This document shows, in pieces, positions 12,301 through 27,871 of a DNA stretch of 64,000 bases; within the stretch, counting starts at the first letter, position 1, and each line of letters starts with the position of its first letter. The notes below the pieces were generated by a model. It saw only the letters and a list, made by a program, of their open reading frames with translations, did not search any database and was not told where the DNA came from. Origin of the DNA: Daphnia carinata (taxonomy: Eukaryota > Arthropoda > Branchiopoda > Diplostraca > Daphniidae); assembly GCF_022539665.2 (NCBI RefSeq), contig NC_081339.1:8429367-8493366 (forward strand). The letters run 5' to 3'. The position numbers and the translations under genes were made by a program.

Positions 12301-13143
12301 ATCATGTAGACCTAACGGAAAGCTGTTTGTTCTGTGATGATGCAGCAAAACAGAAAAATCACGAAGAAGCCAGTTTAGTAGGAAATTTTGGCAGCCGTCC
12401 ATCACGGGAATACGTTGTAGGGGTCATGATTGTCTTTCACAGGCATTCCAAGACGAGGGTCAAAAACTCTTTCGTGCAGCTCTACCGGCTATAACAGTCT
12501 AGGGTTGTTGACACTAATGGCGCGTTTTGGCACCGGTTTCATATGTCCTACTAATTCCATTTCGACAGCATTCTATTGTTAACGTGGTTGGAAAGTCCGT
12601 ATTCATTAGATCCACAGTATATAACTATCGGATTAAATTTAAAAAAAATATGTACTGTACATCTACACAAAATTTCAGTTTAGAACGCAGAATTTTACAC
12701 TCAGGCCGTCTATTTTCATTCTTTGAAATACGGGCTATTTGTTACCAATCCGAACTTAATCGTTCGTTTGTCAGTCTGTTTGTTTAGGCTCGCAAAAGAT
12801 GCGAATAGCATTGAAGATGTTTTCTGAGATAAAAAACCCTGGACAGCTAATTAAAGGATATCGGCATACGCCCTTCAAAGCAAATTGCACTTGCTATCAA
12901 GTAAAGTTTAAATGTTAACTGTTTTAGATCACATCTTTTCGTTTAAAGTAATTTAGTAAGCAAGTACAATTGCCTCGTGAAAAGCTATTTATTGAATACA
13001 AGAGCTGGCATCTTCGCCTCCAAGCGGCACAAAGGCCAAATACGAAGACTTGAATGTTTAAAAAAAGATGAGCGTGTACGTGGGACAGTATAAAGGAATC
13101 AAACGAGGAGAAACGGGATGGGTGATGATACACTGGAAATGCA
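9354..13143. other. 3.8 kb without a supported gene
   Basis: Several antisense open frames (for example 10093-10638 minus, 11144-11464 minus, 11502-11702 plus) lack domains and splice context. The segment is AT-rich. The left edge should contain the BTB-BACK promoter and the right edge the 3' UTR of RBBP4. I see no tRNA, terminal repeats or coding remnants I can name. Confidence 0.45.
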
Positions 13144-14825
<1,682 letters not shown>

Positions 14826-14828
14826 CAT

Positions 14829-15753
14829 GAGTCAATTGAACTTGTTGCTAATGATGAACGGCCGGAACCTGTCAAGCAAAAGTACGGTAACAGTTCTCTT
14901 TCAGCGTGTACTTGCTTTGTTAAATGGCGGTAAAACTAAAACTAAAACTCACCGGTGCATCGATCCACTGGTTAATCGATGTGCTCTAGATCGATAGTTA
15001 AAGGCTATAGTCGGACCCGTAGATGGCGTACGTGTGTTGAACAGAATAAAAAATTCTTTTCTTTCTAGCTAAAATGGAGATCTTGAAAATAAATTATAAA
15101 AAATAATAGCAATTTTAATCTAAAGTTCCGTTTAGCATTTTCAAAAACGTGAAATGTAATTCTCGACTAGAGTTCTTTTTATCGATCTGGCGATTCGATT
15201 AGTTTAGCTTGGATATAACAACTAATGTCTTATTTTCGTCGTACACGCAGTATTAATCCATCATTTTAAACTATGGACCCATTACCTTTTACAGTTTCGT
15301 AATGGATATATATGGTATGTTATCCGTTGATATTTAAAGTTGAAATTAGTGTGAGACTTTGTCAGCAAAACAGAAGCAATGATTTTTTCGTATTACAATA
15401 TTGCAGGCGATATTGTGTATTTAGAGTTGATTTTAGCTAATGGTTAAAGGTTTCGGTTCTGAAGGTTTTGTAACATCATTTAATTACGTGACTGCCACAA
15501 TTTATTCAGAAGAAAAATGCAACCATCAGTTCGTTGAGTTTGTTACAGTCAATATCACTGTGCAGATGAAATGGAATATATAATGTTATCAGAATCAAGT
15601 TGAATCAACATACGAGCAAGACAAGCCACATGATTGTTGTAATTAAGGTTAAAAATAAATAAGCGATAAGTGGGACCGCGTTAGAGGCAAGACAAGCTGT
15701 TTCCAAAATGTGTTAGAAATATAGAGAATGAATTCGCTTACAACAGAATCATT
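14829..15753. other. Intergenic, RBBP4 promoter side
   Basis: This is the upstream flank of RBBP4 and the 3' flank of the 15754-16275 gene. I see no TATA box at RBBP4, as expected for a housekeeping gene. No further gene is supported. Confidence 0.45.
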
Positions 15754-16275
15754 TCAACCGAGCGTTGGGTAGACAAAAATTTTTGTTTTGGTTTTAACCG
15801 ACGTAGCTAATGAAAAGCTATTCAAAAAATTAATTAAAGCACTGGCTTTGAGAGCAACGAAGCCGCGAGATGCCGGCACTATGCTGGGTAGAACAATTCC
15901 ATTCTGGCTGTTGTGGGTGTAAATATCTCTCAAAACTTCTAATTGTTTCATTGCTTCCTCGTCGCTGATATTCTGATCTATCAGATGGGATGGCACGGTA
16001 GGCCCAGAATTGGTAACATCGATCCTAGCGACGGGTTCATTCAGCATTAACTTGGGTTCAACATCAACGTATGGATAGGGAAAAGGGTAATAGTTTGTTA
16101 ATGGTAATCCAGCATGATAGAATTGAGTTTCTGGCAAAGCATAAGGCATGTAAAAAAATGATTTGGCTCTCATTGCTGGCCTTGAATTTTGGTTTTGGAA
16201 GGTCTCTGAAGGTTCTGGCGAAGAACTCAACACCGCTAGGATTGAGGCAGATAAGATGATGGCGATTCCTCTCAT
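15754..16275 (-). CDS. Secreted orphan protein
   Basis: A single coding exon of 173 residues. The start at 16275 opens a signal peptide (MRGIAIILSASILAVLSSS). The open frame extends further upstream to 16548, but that part contains the TATA box and an untranslated exon, so I reject the longer start. The mature part has an aromatic and proline-rich segment (NYYPFPYPYVDVEP), a charged helical stretch (DEEAMKQLEVLRDIYTHN) and an alanine/valine-rich C-terminus. The upstream layout repeats that of the 775-1769 gene: TATA box, short untranslated exon ending at AAG|GTAATC (16399), intron, acceptor at 16302 and start soon after. I recognise no family; an extracellular role is inferred from the signal peptide. 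Confidence 0.65.
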   Translation of the reverse strand: MRGIAIILSASILAVLSSSPEPSETFQNQNSRPAMRAKSFFYMPYALPETQFYHAGLPLTNYYPFPYPYVDVEPKLMLNEPVARIDVTNSGPTVPSHLIDQNISDEEAMKQLEVLRDIYTHNSQNGIVLPSIVPASRGFVALKASALINFLNSFSLATSVKTKTKIFVYPTLG

Positions 16276-16471
16276 GATGATAGTCAACAGTGAAAAAAGA
16301 TCTATAGGTCGGGAATCCAGCAATTTATTATAGTATACGAGACGAAAAAATTTGACGTCCATGAAATATAATAAAACAAGTACGGGTGATAGGATTACCT
16401 TGGAATTAGATATAGGTGTTAGACAGAGGCAGCAACTGCACTTTGTGATGCCGAAGTACGACTTTGCGCTG

Positions 16472-16480
16472 CTATTTAAA
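16472..16480 (-). promoter_or_regulatory. TATA-like box of the 15754-16275 gene
   Basis: The minus strand reads TTTAAATAG, with a TCA initiator-like start near 16446 about 33 bases downstream. It lies just upstream of the proposed untranslated exon. Confidence 0.5.
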
Positions 16481-18366
16481 GGGCAGTGCAAAACTGTTTC
16501 CCAGAATCGTCTTGAGAATCGCTCCGTGAGTTCAATGCTCATTTTCATTTTTGTTCTTGGCTACCCGCGGTGATGCGTGGAAACAATATGAAAAAAAAAA
16601 TAAAATAAAATAAAATAGTGGACTCTCACCATGGAGGTCTCGATGGACCACAAGAAGCGCCGATGGATGTTGCAATCATTGATGCTTCACCATCCGGAAC
16701 CTGGTAGGCTTTTATCATGTTGCGATTGTTATTAATTCTGGCTGTCCCATTGTTCTCCTTATTTCCTAAGGCGAGCCGGGATTTTCCCTCCGCAAAAAAA
16801 CAAAAAACAAGGAAAAATAATAAACTTTATCATGTCTTACGTCGTTATTATATAATAAAAGTTAGGCAATAGCGAGGCAGTTGCCTTGCCAGTTTCGATT
16901 TCTCGTGTAATGAGCTATACCGTAAAAAAAATTTAATTTCTGTCCAAGTATTGACATAAAAGATGGTAGTAATTTCTCACAAGAATATAGCGAGATGATC
17001 TGTTACGCAACTCAATTGGGTGCCAAAGTGAGAGTGATAAGGAAATCATTGGCTCCATATGCAAAGGGAATAGTCTACATTGAGCCTTGTCCTAGGAATG
17101 GGCTATTACTCTACGTTATGTACGTGATACGCATTTCGCGTCAACTATACAACCATCGACCTTTTTTTCTTCACAAAGCTGGCAAGGGGTGTTTGTCGTA
17201 GCCTAAATGGTTCAGATACTTTAATTCATGATTGCCATTTTTGGCACGTAACGTGTCATTTTGAGCCACGTTATGTAAAGACTTTGTCGCCGTGAGGACA
17301 AAAATAATAATACTATGTGTTAAGTTGATTTCTCAGAATTGTGCGAATTCTAGCTATGCAATGAAATTACGTTTTCAGCATAGCATTCCCATTTTACGCA
17401 TTCTTTTGGTTGCGTATGAATGGTTTGCCCTCAATATTTTCCATGATTTTTGTTTCTTTTATCTTCATTTCTATTTTTTTATTCAATTTCGAAAAAAAGT
17501 CTAATGGTAGTATTAGCTGAATTATCTTTTTTTTTATCGGTTTCCATAGTGTATTTCATTGTGCCAAGTGCTTCGTTTAGTTAAAGCGTAGGCAGACTTG
17601 GGTATTATCTGTTTTTTTGTGGGATTGCTTGAGATGTAGCCTATGTGCACGGTGCACAGCCATTTTTTGTGGTTTGCTTGAGACGGATCAAGGTGAGAAA
17701 ACGTCTCACGTTAAACGAGAAAAGGCCAGTAACTCCATATCCTATACACAGCGAAAGCAGTTTTTTCACATGATTTCAAGACGTAACCCTTTTTTTTCAA
17801 GAGATTGTGAAACCAAGTGGTTGCAGCGCCACTTGATGTGACTCAATTTTACGTACTAACTTCAAGATTTAAAATCAGTGTAGGCCTACTGGGATACCAA
17901 TGTAGAAAATCCCGTTTTTTTTTGGTAAGCAACAGTTTTTTTATTGCAATCTTAGTTGTTCATTTGGACGATATAGTTGGCTGTTAGAACTGAACCACGA
18001 CGTCACGAGTTTGTCCATGAAATTGTTATCTTCGGATGTTGTGCCATAGCCCATTTCACATCATATTTTTTTTTTCAAAGCCTTACTTCATTTCCTTATC
18101 AGCTCAGTCAACTTATGGCATGGCAAAGACGAGCATTTTACTCAAAAGAAAAAAATTTCTAATTTTAAATCATTAGAATGCCATTTTTACCAGCTGCAAT
18201 GGCGTGGTTAATTTCTTGGCAATGGTTTTTTTTTTCTTTTTTTTGTCATAAAAATGATAAACAATTGAAAAACTATGTAATGAAGTTGAATATGGCACAT
18301 TTTTAGTGCCAAAGTTAACTCCCGCACCTAATAAGCCAACTCCCGAACTTCGGAGTTGTTGACATC
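16481..18366. other. Intergenic left of the SecA-like array
   Basis: No supported gene. A plus-strand exon-like piece at 16631-16703 (ATG in CACCATGG context, 24 codons, then CTG|GTAGGC) has no partner exon I can find. The rest is AT-rich. The tandem unit does not extend into this stretch, so it marks the left boundary of the array. Confidence 0.4.
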
Positions 18367-21300
18367 TTGGCCGTAAAAATGGCTGATTTGTTTGAGACAT
18401 ATTTTAAGTTGTGGTTAGATTCTTGTGATTCAGTTCTTGTACCGATGCACACACCAGAAGGCGTCCAACCCAGAGAGTTTAAAACAGTTCATAGATCATT
18501 TACCACCGGCTACGAATATGTTTATACTAGTTTTTCACAGTTTCTACTTAATGTTTCTATGCAGTTTCCAACAATGGCGGACGAAGAAAATGCCACTATG
18601 AGTAATTACATCCCAACACCTAAGTCGCTTAAAAACAGCGACGAAGTCATCGAGGAAATAAGAAATTGGATTGTTCGATTAGACTTCAATTCAAAATTTC
18701 ACGAAAATGCCGTCAAACATATCGAAGCTGTTGAGAAACGACGACTTTCCTGTTTGGAAACGACTTTAGTCGAGAGACAATATGTTAAAGTCGTATTGGA
18801 AATGTGGCTGAGAGAGGGTTTACGAAAGGCCTTTGATTACCTAAATGATGAAAAAATCGAAATCAGCGTCGAAATGCCCACTTTATTGAAAGAATTGAAT
18901 TCCATCAATTCATTCAAAGATATTGTCAAATTCAAACTAAATGAAGCGACGTGCCAACTGACAAATTTGTGTGACGCAAGATGTCAATATTTACAACTCA
19001 TACTCGATCAGGTGGATCTTTTCAAAAACACGCCACGTTTCTCGATTCTTGTCTCCGTTTATTTCAATCAATTTAAAACATCTTGCATTGACAAAGTGTT
19101 TTCCAAGTCTCTAGATGATGTCACGAAAGACCAAAGAAATGGCAAGAGAAATCAGGAACTTATACTTGCATTAAATGCGCTATTTCGAGACGCCAGTGAA
19201 AACCTAAGAATTCAAAATGTTTTGGAGAAAAACTTCGAGGGAAATGACGCCGAGGATTTTGATGATGCAAACGGGAATGACTTGATCAACCAATTGGTGA
19301 ATATCTTTGAAAGTTGCTGTAACGGGACTGAAAATGAATCATCGAATTGGTTGAATCAGTTAAAATCAGAAAAAGAATGGACACCTAAATTGCATGTCTT
19401 GGTCAAAGAGACGTGCAAGGCATTCCTGTTACCTAAGACGACGACCAAAGTCAAAGACGAATATGGTAGAAAAATAATATTCGTTAAAGGTGCCTCGGTC
19501 TTTGTTAGCAAAATTATTGACGAAATGAAACGACTGAAAGAAGAAAATCCCGAAGTGCAAGAAATTCGGCTTGTCGGACTATCATCCGTTCACGTCGATT
19601 TCCACCTGGAGAATGAAATCTGGTACGGAACGAATGTGGGAATCGTTGCTGATAAAATTTTTGTAGACTACGAAGTCTGTGGGAATGGTCTGTTGGAATC
19701 CCAGGTTTCTTGCGTCTGCTGGGATGTTTCAGGCAAAAACGGTAAGATATCAAACAGCACTAGAATTTTTAAAACTATTACAAATATTGACTGATTTCAC
19801 TTTTACGCAGGAGAGCCTGGTCGACCGGGTATGAGCGGCGGCAACGTACACATCATTTGCAATGAAATGTTCAACGCCAAACGATGGAAGGTTATTTCTG
19901 ATGGGGGCAAAGGAGGTGACGGGCAAAATGGCAGTAACGGGAAAAGCCAACGAGAAGAAGAGGCTCAAAAATGGTCCAAAGAATATTTCAATCAATTATT
20001 TCCTTCCATGTCGACATTCGAAACGGGAGAACAAAGAAAAGACATGGCTACGAACGATGCAGTTAAAACAGTTCTGAGGACGCTAAACGAGTTGTTGCCA
20101 GTTGACAATCGACAATACGGCAAAGATGTGCAACCAGACAATCCAGGTAATTTTTTCATCGACGGCACTGCGAAAGATGGCAGTGAGATCACCGTCTCGT
20201 ACTATCAGTCCAAAACAAAACGACACACACTTATTCTCTGCCAAGGTATTCACCATTCCCTATGTCAGCTAAACTATTTTATTGATAGCTTTTGTACTTC
20301 GGAATTACTAGGAAGCAGCATTGGACAAGGGGGATTTGGAGGTAACATTGTCTTTGAATACATGACCGAAAGAAACTCGGTTCCAACAGAAGCTGGCATT
20401 CCGGTCGTTGGGAAGGAAAACCGTCAACCAAGGGCTGTGCGAATGGGTGTCTACCAAGCAATGGGTTCTGATGGCGAGATGGGAACACCTGTAGGCGACG
20501 TTGGTTTCATCCACAGGCTAGATACATCTGAGGCATCTGCAAACCAAAATCTGACAGGTTATTACATCGGCTTCGAAAATGATGTTAGCCTTGAAACGAA
20601 ACGCGATGGTAAGAAACCTAAAAAGCAGCCAAACGATCCTGATAACTATTACGTAAAAAAAAAGAAAGACGAATATGCGTCGATTGCTTACCGTGGTCTA
20701 CCCGCATACGGCCAAGCACAACCACTGCGTTCGACGGTGCTAAATGCCACGAAAAAGAAAGCCATCGTTCGCCAAAGTCTTGCCCAGCACGTTGTTCAAA
20801 TGGACGAGCGGAAGCAGATGACACAATGTCTTCACGAAAAATTATCCAAGGACTGGGAGGAACAAAAGTTGACAGAAAATGTCGACGATTTAGTCAATCA
20901 AATGGTAGGCAAAGAAACTCAATTTTATCAATTAACGTCTCAGTACAGTCGGGGCCTTGAGAACATTGCCTCGATGACTTTTGTGAAACCGGCATTAAAA
21001 AAGAAAGTGGATGTGAACGGCGTACCAGACACTTCTCGCTCTTTATTCGGCCAACGGTCAATTGGACGTCGTCCAGTGGATTTCCGGCAAAAAGCACCTG
21101 TTGAAGTTCGATGTCTCGATATGCTGCCAACAATGAGCGGCGCTGATAGTGCTATACACAGCATTTTCGGTCAAATGAATTCAAGTGGATTGTTTGTTTG
21201 CAATAACGTGAAAATATTTCGCCAACATCTAGCAACATTCATTCGGCAGAATGCGACACGCCCTAATGATTCATCAGACGACATCGAAAGGTTTGAATTC

Positions 21301-21658
21301 CATCAGGAAATGAAAAATTATGTCAAAGTCTCAGATTTTGTCGAGCAGTTTGTACTCCGTGTGCAAAAGAGCAACGCATTAGATTACCCCGTAGCTTTTG
21401 ACGTGAAAAATGCTTATTCAGATTTTCGACGGATGAACAATAAAGAAAATGAATTCGACTGGCAAAACGCGAAAGAAAATCAAAATTTATTTGAAGAATA
21501 CGCCAAGTTTGTTGAGACACTATAGAACTCACTGGAATCGGCTGAACTGGAAATGCTAGCAATCATCCACTGTCTGTCCATCCATGTTTACACTGATCAA
21601 CTATCATCCTTCAAGTTTAAGGGAACATTGAATGCTGGCGATCTTCTCAGTACTACAT

Positions 21659-22120
21659 GTAAGCTGTTGCCTTTACGCACGTACGAAACAGGAAAAAATA
21701 GGGACGTTGGGAAAAACTAGGATTGTATTTTGGCGTATGGTTGCCAGTGCACGAGAGAAAAATAACAGGTAGTGGTGACTTGTTGCGAGCAGGTTACCAC
21801 GCGAGTTTGTTGGAATAGACAGTTCGACACGAAAGGAAATACTAGTTGCCAGCTAGTATTAACACAAAGAAAGGAATTCGAGTTAGCTAAGTACTGGTTG
21901 CCTGCCAGTACTTGAGCGAAAAACGAAGAGAAAAAACAGGACAAGTGATGGACACACGAGTACGATACTAAGATTGTTTTTGAGGAGACGACCGTAAACG
22001 GACAGGTGTTCTTAGCTAAGTAACTTCAATCGTCAGGTGAGATGTTCGGTGACTCCTCCCTTCGTTCCCGATTTCCCCATCTCCGATCCTGACGTTGCCA
22101 AATTAGCAACATAAGCACTA
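21659..22120. repeat. About 450-bp insertion inside SecA-like copy A
   Basis: Copy B coding sequence is continuous across this point, whereas copy A gains about 450 bp after ...AGTACTACAT. The motif ACAT occurs at both edges (21655-21658 and 22109-22112), a possible short target duplication. Inside are three related units around GTTGCCAGT or GTTGCCTGCCAGTA, some self-complementary. The left edge reads GTAAGC and the right edge AATTAG, but removing it as an intron leads straight to a stop. The element family is unknown. Confidence 0.5.
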
Positions 22121-22127
22121 TATTCTT

Positions 22128-22807
22128 CATGGTGTATTAGTAATGGTGGGACAACTCTTCGTTATAACGGCCTATCTCAGCTAAAGCCTATTTGTGGTCC
22201 AGGTTACCTATAGTCAGAGACGCTTAGTGGCCGATATTGAATAAAAAGTAAAGGCTGCACCTACTTGAAAAATTTTCTAAGTCCAAACACGGGGACTTGT
22301 CCCATTATCCCATTACCTGTTACATATCAAAATTAACTTCTAACCTTTGTGTAGTTATATTATCGTATTTTTATGTTTAGTTCGTATAGAATGTGGAAGA
22401 AGTGGAAAAAATCTTGTTTGTACTTGTCGCTCCTTAACCAAATAAAAATCAACAACATTGGTAACTAATATAGAATTGAAATGTGTGGGAAAACAGTGGA
22501 AAGTGAAAAAAAAAACGTTAGGAAAGGAGAAAAAAGAAAGATTTATACTAGGTTCGAACTCGAGACTCCCGTACTCCAGTCGAGTGTTCTATCCGTTAGA
22601 CCACTGTAATTGTAATTGCTGTCCTACCGCGACACTAGTAGATCGCCTCCTCAGTGGTTGGCGAATAATCTAGTTCGTAAATAGTTCCGAGGGTGGCGTT
22701 GGCTATAAGTCTCCTCAGTTAGCCCACACCCACCTCCTCTGAAAACAGGCTTCATTCGAGATAGGCCTTAAAATGGAGAGTTGTCCCACCATTACTAATA
22801 CACCATG
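22128..22807. mobile_element. 680-bp nonautonomous inverted-repeat element
   Basis: A perfect 31-bp terminal inverted repeat is present at 22128-22158 and 22777-22807, beginning CATGGTGTATTAGTAATGGT. An imperfect match continues inward (both sides contain GGCCTATCTC). The flanks carry TATTCTT at 22121-22127 and 22808-22814; the repeat extends to 10 bp if CAT is counted, so the exact boundary is ambiguous. Copy B has the uninterrupted site (CTATATTCTCCAC). No transposase frame is present, so it is MITE-like. The duplication length would fit P- or hAT-type enzymes loosely, but the family cannot be fixed by eye. Confidence 0.75.
22547..22611 (-). repeat. tRNA-like pol III promoter sequence inside the element
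   Basis: On the minus strand a GAGTTCGAACC B-box (22551-22561) and a TGGTCTAACGG A-box (22593-22603) have tRNA-like spacing. The anticodon stem pairs poorly (four of five pairs around CTCGA/ACGGG), and no acceptor stem closes. It looks like a tRNA-derived relic rather than a working tRNA gene. Confidence 0.4.
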
Positions 22808-25800
22808 TATTCTTCATAGCGGAGACGGGGAATGGCAACGTGTTGAACCCAACATAATGGTGGCAAATTTCTGCGAGAAAATTGATGAGGAATTTTTTGA
22901 AAATCAGCCGATAAAAAGTGATTGCTTCCGAGATTTCTTAGAGTCTCTTGAAAAATACAGCGCTTACCAACAGGTTATCCCTTTTATGAAAATGCTCAAC
23001 CCCGAATACGGCAACACACCGGATAAATTGTTTGAATTGCTTTTAAAAAGTATCCAGGAACATGAACATAGGGGCAAAAACTTGAATGTAAAGTGGAGAG
23101 AAGAATATTCAACCGATCTCTGCTGGTTGGCTGAATGGATAGCAGAACACAATAGTCGAAATTTCAGTCCCATTTTCTACTTGAATATTGTAAAAGATAA
23201 CTCACCCGTCAACTGGAGATCCCAGTGTTTGCTGATTGAAATTTACGACCAATTTTCTGGGGAATTTCCCGATATTTTTTCCAAAGGCCGTATAGGACGC
23301 TCTTTACATGGAATAGCCGTTAAAATGCCATCTCTGGTGCCTTTATTACGCAAATCGGTTGCCACATCCGACAGCTGTGCCGCGTTACAACCAGAGAAAT
23401 TGTTGCGGCTCATGGAATTCATTGCAATGGATTTGGACCGACAAAGTGAAATCACAAGGCAGCAGTTGCCGGAGTTTGAGCTACTACCTTTCAGCGACTG
23501 GTATCACCATTTAAGAAGCAAAATGTTGGAAAAGGAAATCGATCGGCTGCTCATCAGTGATTCGAATATTCAAAAAAAAAATAAAAAACTTAGAAATGAG
23601 GCCGTTTACATGTTACTAGAACTCGAATTCCAAAACAACCAAAAGTTTTGTGACGACTTATTGAAAACGTTTCGTGACTGGAAGGCCGTTTCTCGTTTGC
23701 AAAATGATCTGTATCCAGGAGCGAGTCCTGACCAAGAATATGACGAAAGAAACGTTGACGATATCATAGAAAAGATGAAAAAATACACGCCAACGGTTGA
23801 CTACGAGTTAATCACAGATAAAATATATCCGCAGATGTTGACTAACGTGCAAGAAAGAGTGAGGGAATCTACATTAATGTCAGACCAAATGGAAGGATTT
23901 GACAAACAAGAATTCAAGAAGCAGCAGGAAAGTATACGGAATTTGATCAAGAAATGGAAGAAAAATGGGTTAGAACTGAAGGAAAGAAAGTCCACAGTGG
24001 ATTTTCTTTTTGTTTACGATTACGCCGTACAAAAAACGTGTACGAAGAAACCAGACAAAATATTTCGACTACGCGACAATCAGAGAGTGGCTATTATGAC
24101 ATTGCTGACATCTGAATTCGAAAACCCGTCATCTAAATACACAACCACCTTAACGCAAGTATCAACCGGTGAAGGCAAATCGCTCATCGTCACTGCTGTC
24201 GCAATCGCATATGCTCTTTGCCGAAACAAAGATAAAAAGAATAAGAAAATCGATGTTATTACAAGTAATGAAGTGCTGGCTCGTCGTGATTCTACGCTGT
24301 CAGTGGCTGATGGTGGACTGCGAGATCTTTATGAATATTTCGATGTCAGCGTGGCAAACAATTGTAGCCACAGCGAGGACGAACGAACCCAAGCCTATAA
24401 TGCAGCAGTCGTTTATGGAAAATTGGCCAATTTCCAGCGAGATTATTTACTGGATAAATTCTACGGTCATAATATCAGAGGTGACCGCACCATGGACCTT
24501 GTCGTTATTGATGAAGTCGATTGCATGTTGCTCGATCGCGGAAACGATACGCTGTACCTATCGCACGACATCCCCGGCATGGAGATGCTCGAATCTCTTT
24601 ACGTTTTTATATTGGCAAAGATACGCAGCTCTTCCACCAGATCGGATAAATTAACCGTAAAGGAATTCGTTAAATCAGCCGTTCTGTACGACCTTTACGG
24701 TGCTATAACTAAAGACGATTTAGAATTGATTCACGGCCCATTGAAGGACCAGCCATCGGAAAAGAACGCTATCTGGAATCACTTGATTGAAAAAAAAGTA
24801 ATCGACCCACAAGGACGACTATTGATGGATGATAAATTCGAAAAAATCAATTTCGAACCACAAATGGATTCCAAGATTAGCTTTTACCTCCGTAACGTGG
24901 CGCAACGCGAGCGAAGTATTCGGTTACCTGAACATTTGATGTCCTTTGTCGATCGTCATCTTGACAGTTGGCTGGACAATGCCATGCAGGCACTGGAACT
25001 CAAACGAGACGAGGACTACGTTGTCGATCAAGACCGAACAGACACCAGCCCAGATCTCCATCCTCAAGTAATTATTATTGATCAGGACACAGGGATGGAC
25101 CAGATCTCATCACAGTGAGATGGAGCACTACATCAATTTATTCAGCTAAACGAAGGCTGCAAATTGACGCCACAAATTCTAAGAGCCATTTTCATTTCTA
25201 ATGCGGCTTACGTCAAGGCTTATAATAAAGCAGTGGGCGTTTCGGGCACGCTGGGATCTGAAACAGAACGACTGTTTTTGCATGAAAAATACAAATGCAT
25301 TCAGTTTGTCATCCCAACAGCTTTCCAGAAACGTTTCTACTTGAAACCAACGCAAGTCTTTAAATCAAAGGACCACTGGCTCCATGCCATCGTCAAAGAA
25401 ACACAACATATTATCCTTCCTGAAGATCAAGCTGAAACTCGTTCTCTCGTCATCTTCTGTCAATCCATCAAAGATGTGAACGATATTCGCCGTTACCTTA
25501 AAACTGCATTAGGACCAAAGCTCAATGATGACCACGTCCATTGCTACACACGTGATTATGAAAAGTTTGCTTTCGAAGGGAAATCACTTGAAGTTGGTCG
25601 TGTGATCATCGCCACTAACTTGGCGGGCAGGGGCACGGATATCAAAATAAGCGAAAAGTTGAGGGTAAACGGAGGTCTTCATATTTGTCTGACTTTTTTG
25701 CCGAAAAATGAGCGGATAGAAGAGCAGGCGATGGGACGTGCTGCTAGAAATGGCGTACCGGGAAGTGGAATCTTTCTATTGTACGAAGAATCGCCAACAG

Positions 25801-27265
25801 GAATAAAATGGGGCGCAGGAAAATGGTTAAGCCTGAAGGAAGAGCGCCAATGGAAAGAATGCCAACGGATATCCCGTTTGAAAGAAGATTTCAGGACAAT
25901 GGAACTTCAACAAGAATTTTTTGGCGATTTATCGAATTATTACACTACACTGAAGAAAGAATTGAGAAAGCAAAAACGTGGAGATCAGGAAATTAAGACG
26001 ATCTGCAACAGTGTAATGGATATATGGGCTTTGTGGCTTGACGAAACAGAGGATCATTTGAAACTAACTTGTAACTATTATACTGAATTACTCGAAAATT
26101 TTCATGTTGGACTTGGACTGCCAGAAAGCAACACAAGAGACTGCAGTTGGATGACGCCAGTACGATCTGTTGTCATGGCCAAAAATTTGGCTCTACAAAA
26201 GTCATCGCTGTCGGAGGCAGCTGAAATTCTGAATCGAGTCATTGATTCAAAGGACAGTGATCTTTATCCTGCTGCTCATTACTACTCTGCTTTCATTTTG
26301 ATTCAAGAAGATTTTGAAGAAAGCAAAATTAAATTCATTCAAAAGGTGCAAAGGTGCGAGACTATTTTGAACAATCACATAGACATGCACTTATCCTTTT
26401 ACCGCAAAGTCGCCCATGTAGTGCCTGAACAAACCCCATCGTTCTGCGTCGTGGACGCCTATAAGCAGCAAAAAAACAATGTGGTAATAATCCTCGAATA
26501 TTTCCTCGGTTCCGTCCGGGCCTTAGTTGGCACTCACTATTGCTCAGCCTCCAATCTGAGGGAAGCTGGGCGAGATGCCCCCGAAAAGCTTGGCATAGCA
26601 AAAAGGGCATTGAAAAAACTTGAAACATTCGTACAGAAAGAACCTCCGTTACATTTCGATTTTTTTGGAAATGAAACAAAATTAAATGGTGAACCTAAAC
26701 GCCACAAAATCAGTCCCGCTAGAGCGGACGAACTCTTTCGATCGCTGGTCAAAAAGAAGTGTATCGCTTGCCAGCTCAACAACATCCCTAATAGGGACGC
26801 CATTCAGCAAGTAGCCAACGAATACGGAATCCCGAAACTGTTAGAAAAATTAGTGCCCGTCTTTGGAGAGAACTTCACTGAGGAGGAGATCGAGAAAAAA
26901 CTAAAAAAAGAAAAAGTGATCCCTTGTACGAGAAAGGTGTTTTGGAAGAAGCTGAAGAAGGCATGTGCCCTAGAGGCGGTGAAAGATGGATTATGCTCTA
27001 AAATGAAATGCATCATCATGTTGGAATCCGAATGCGATATCGAACCAAGCCAACCAAAAAGCCAAAAACTGGAACGAGAAAAACGGATCAAAATCGAGTT
27101 CGGATTGAATTCTTTCGATCAGAACTGTCTAAACGTGCTGTACAATCCAATTTACGACAACATGAATAACTTGTTGGAGCAAAAAAAAATCATGTTCGAA
27201 AAACAGTACGTTATTGACCAACTTGGCGATGAGTACTGTCAAAGAAAGGAGAATTTTGAATTCAA

Positions 27266-27871
<606 letters not shown>

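Noticed and set aside
16276-16548. N-terminal extension of the 15754-16275 protein
   Set aside because: The extension runs over a TATA-like box and splice sites, and it would bury the signal peptide inside the protein.
21659-22112. A GTAAGC...AATTAG intron in copy A
   Set aside because: Joining the edges gives an immediate TAA, copy B has no intron there, and the upstream TAG already ends the frame.
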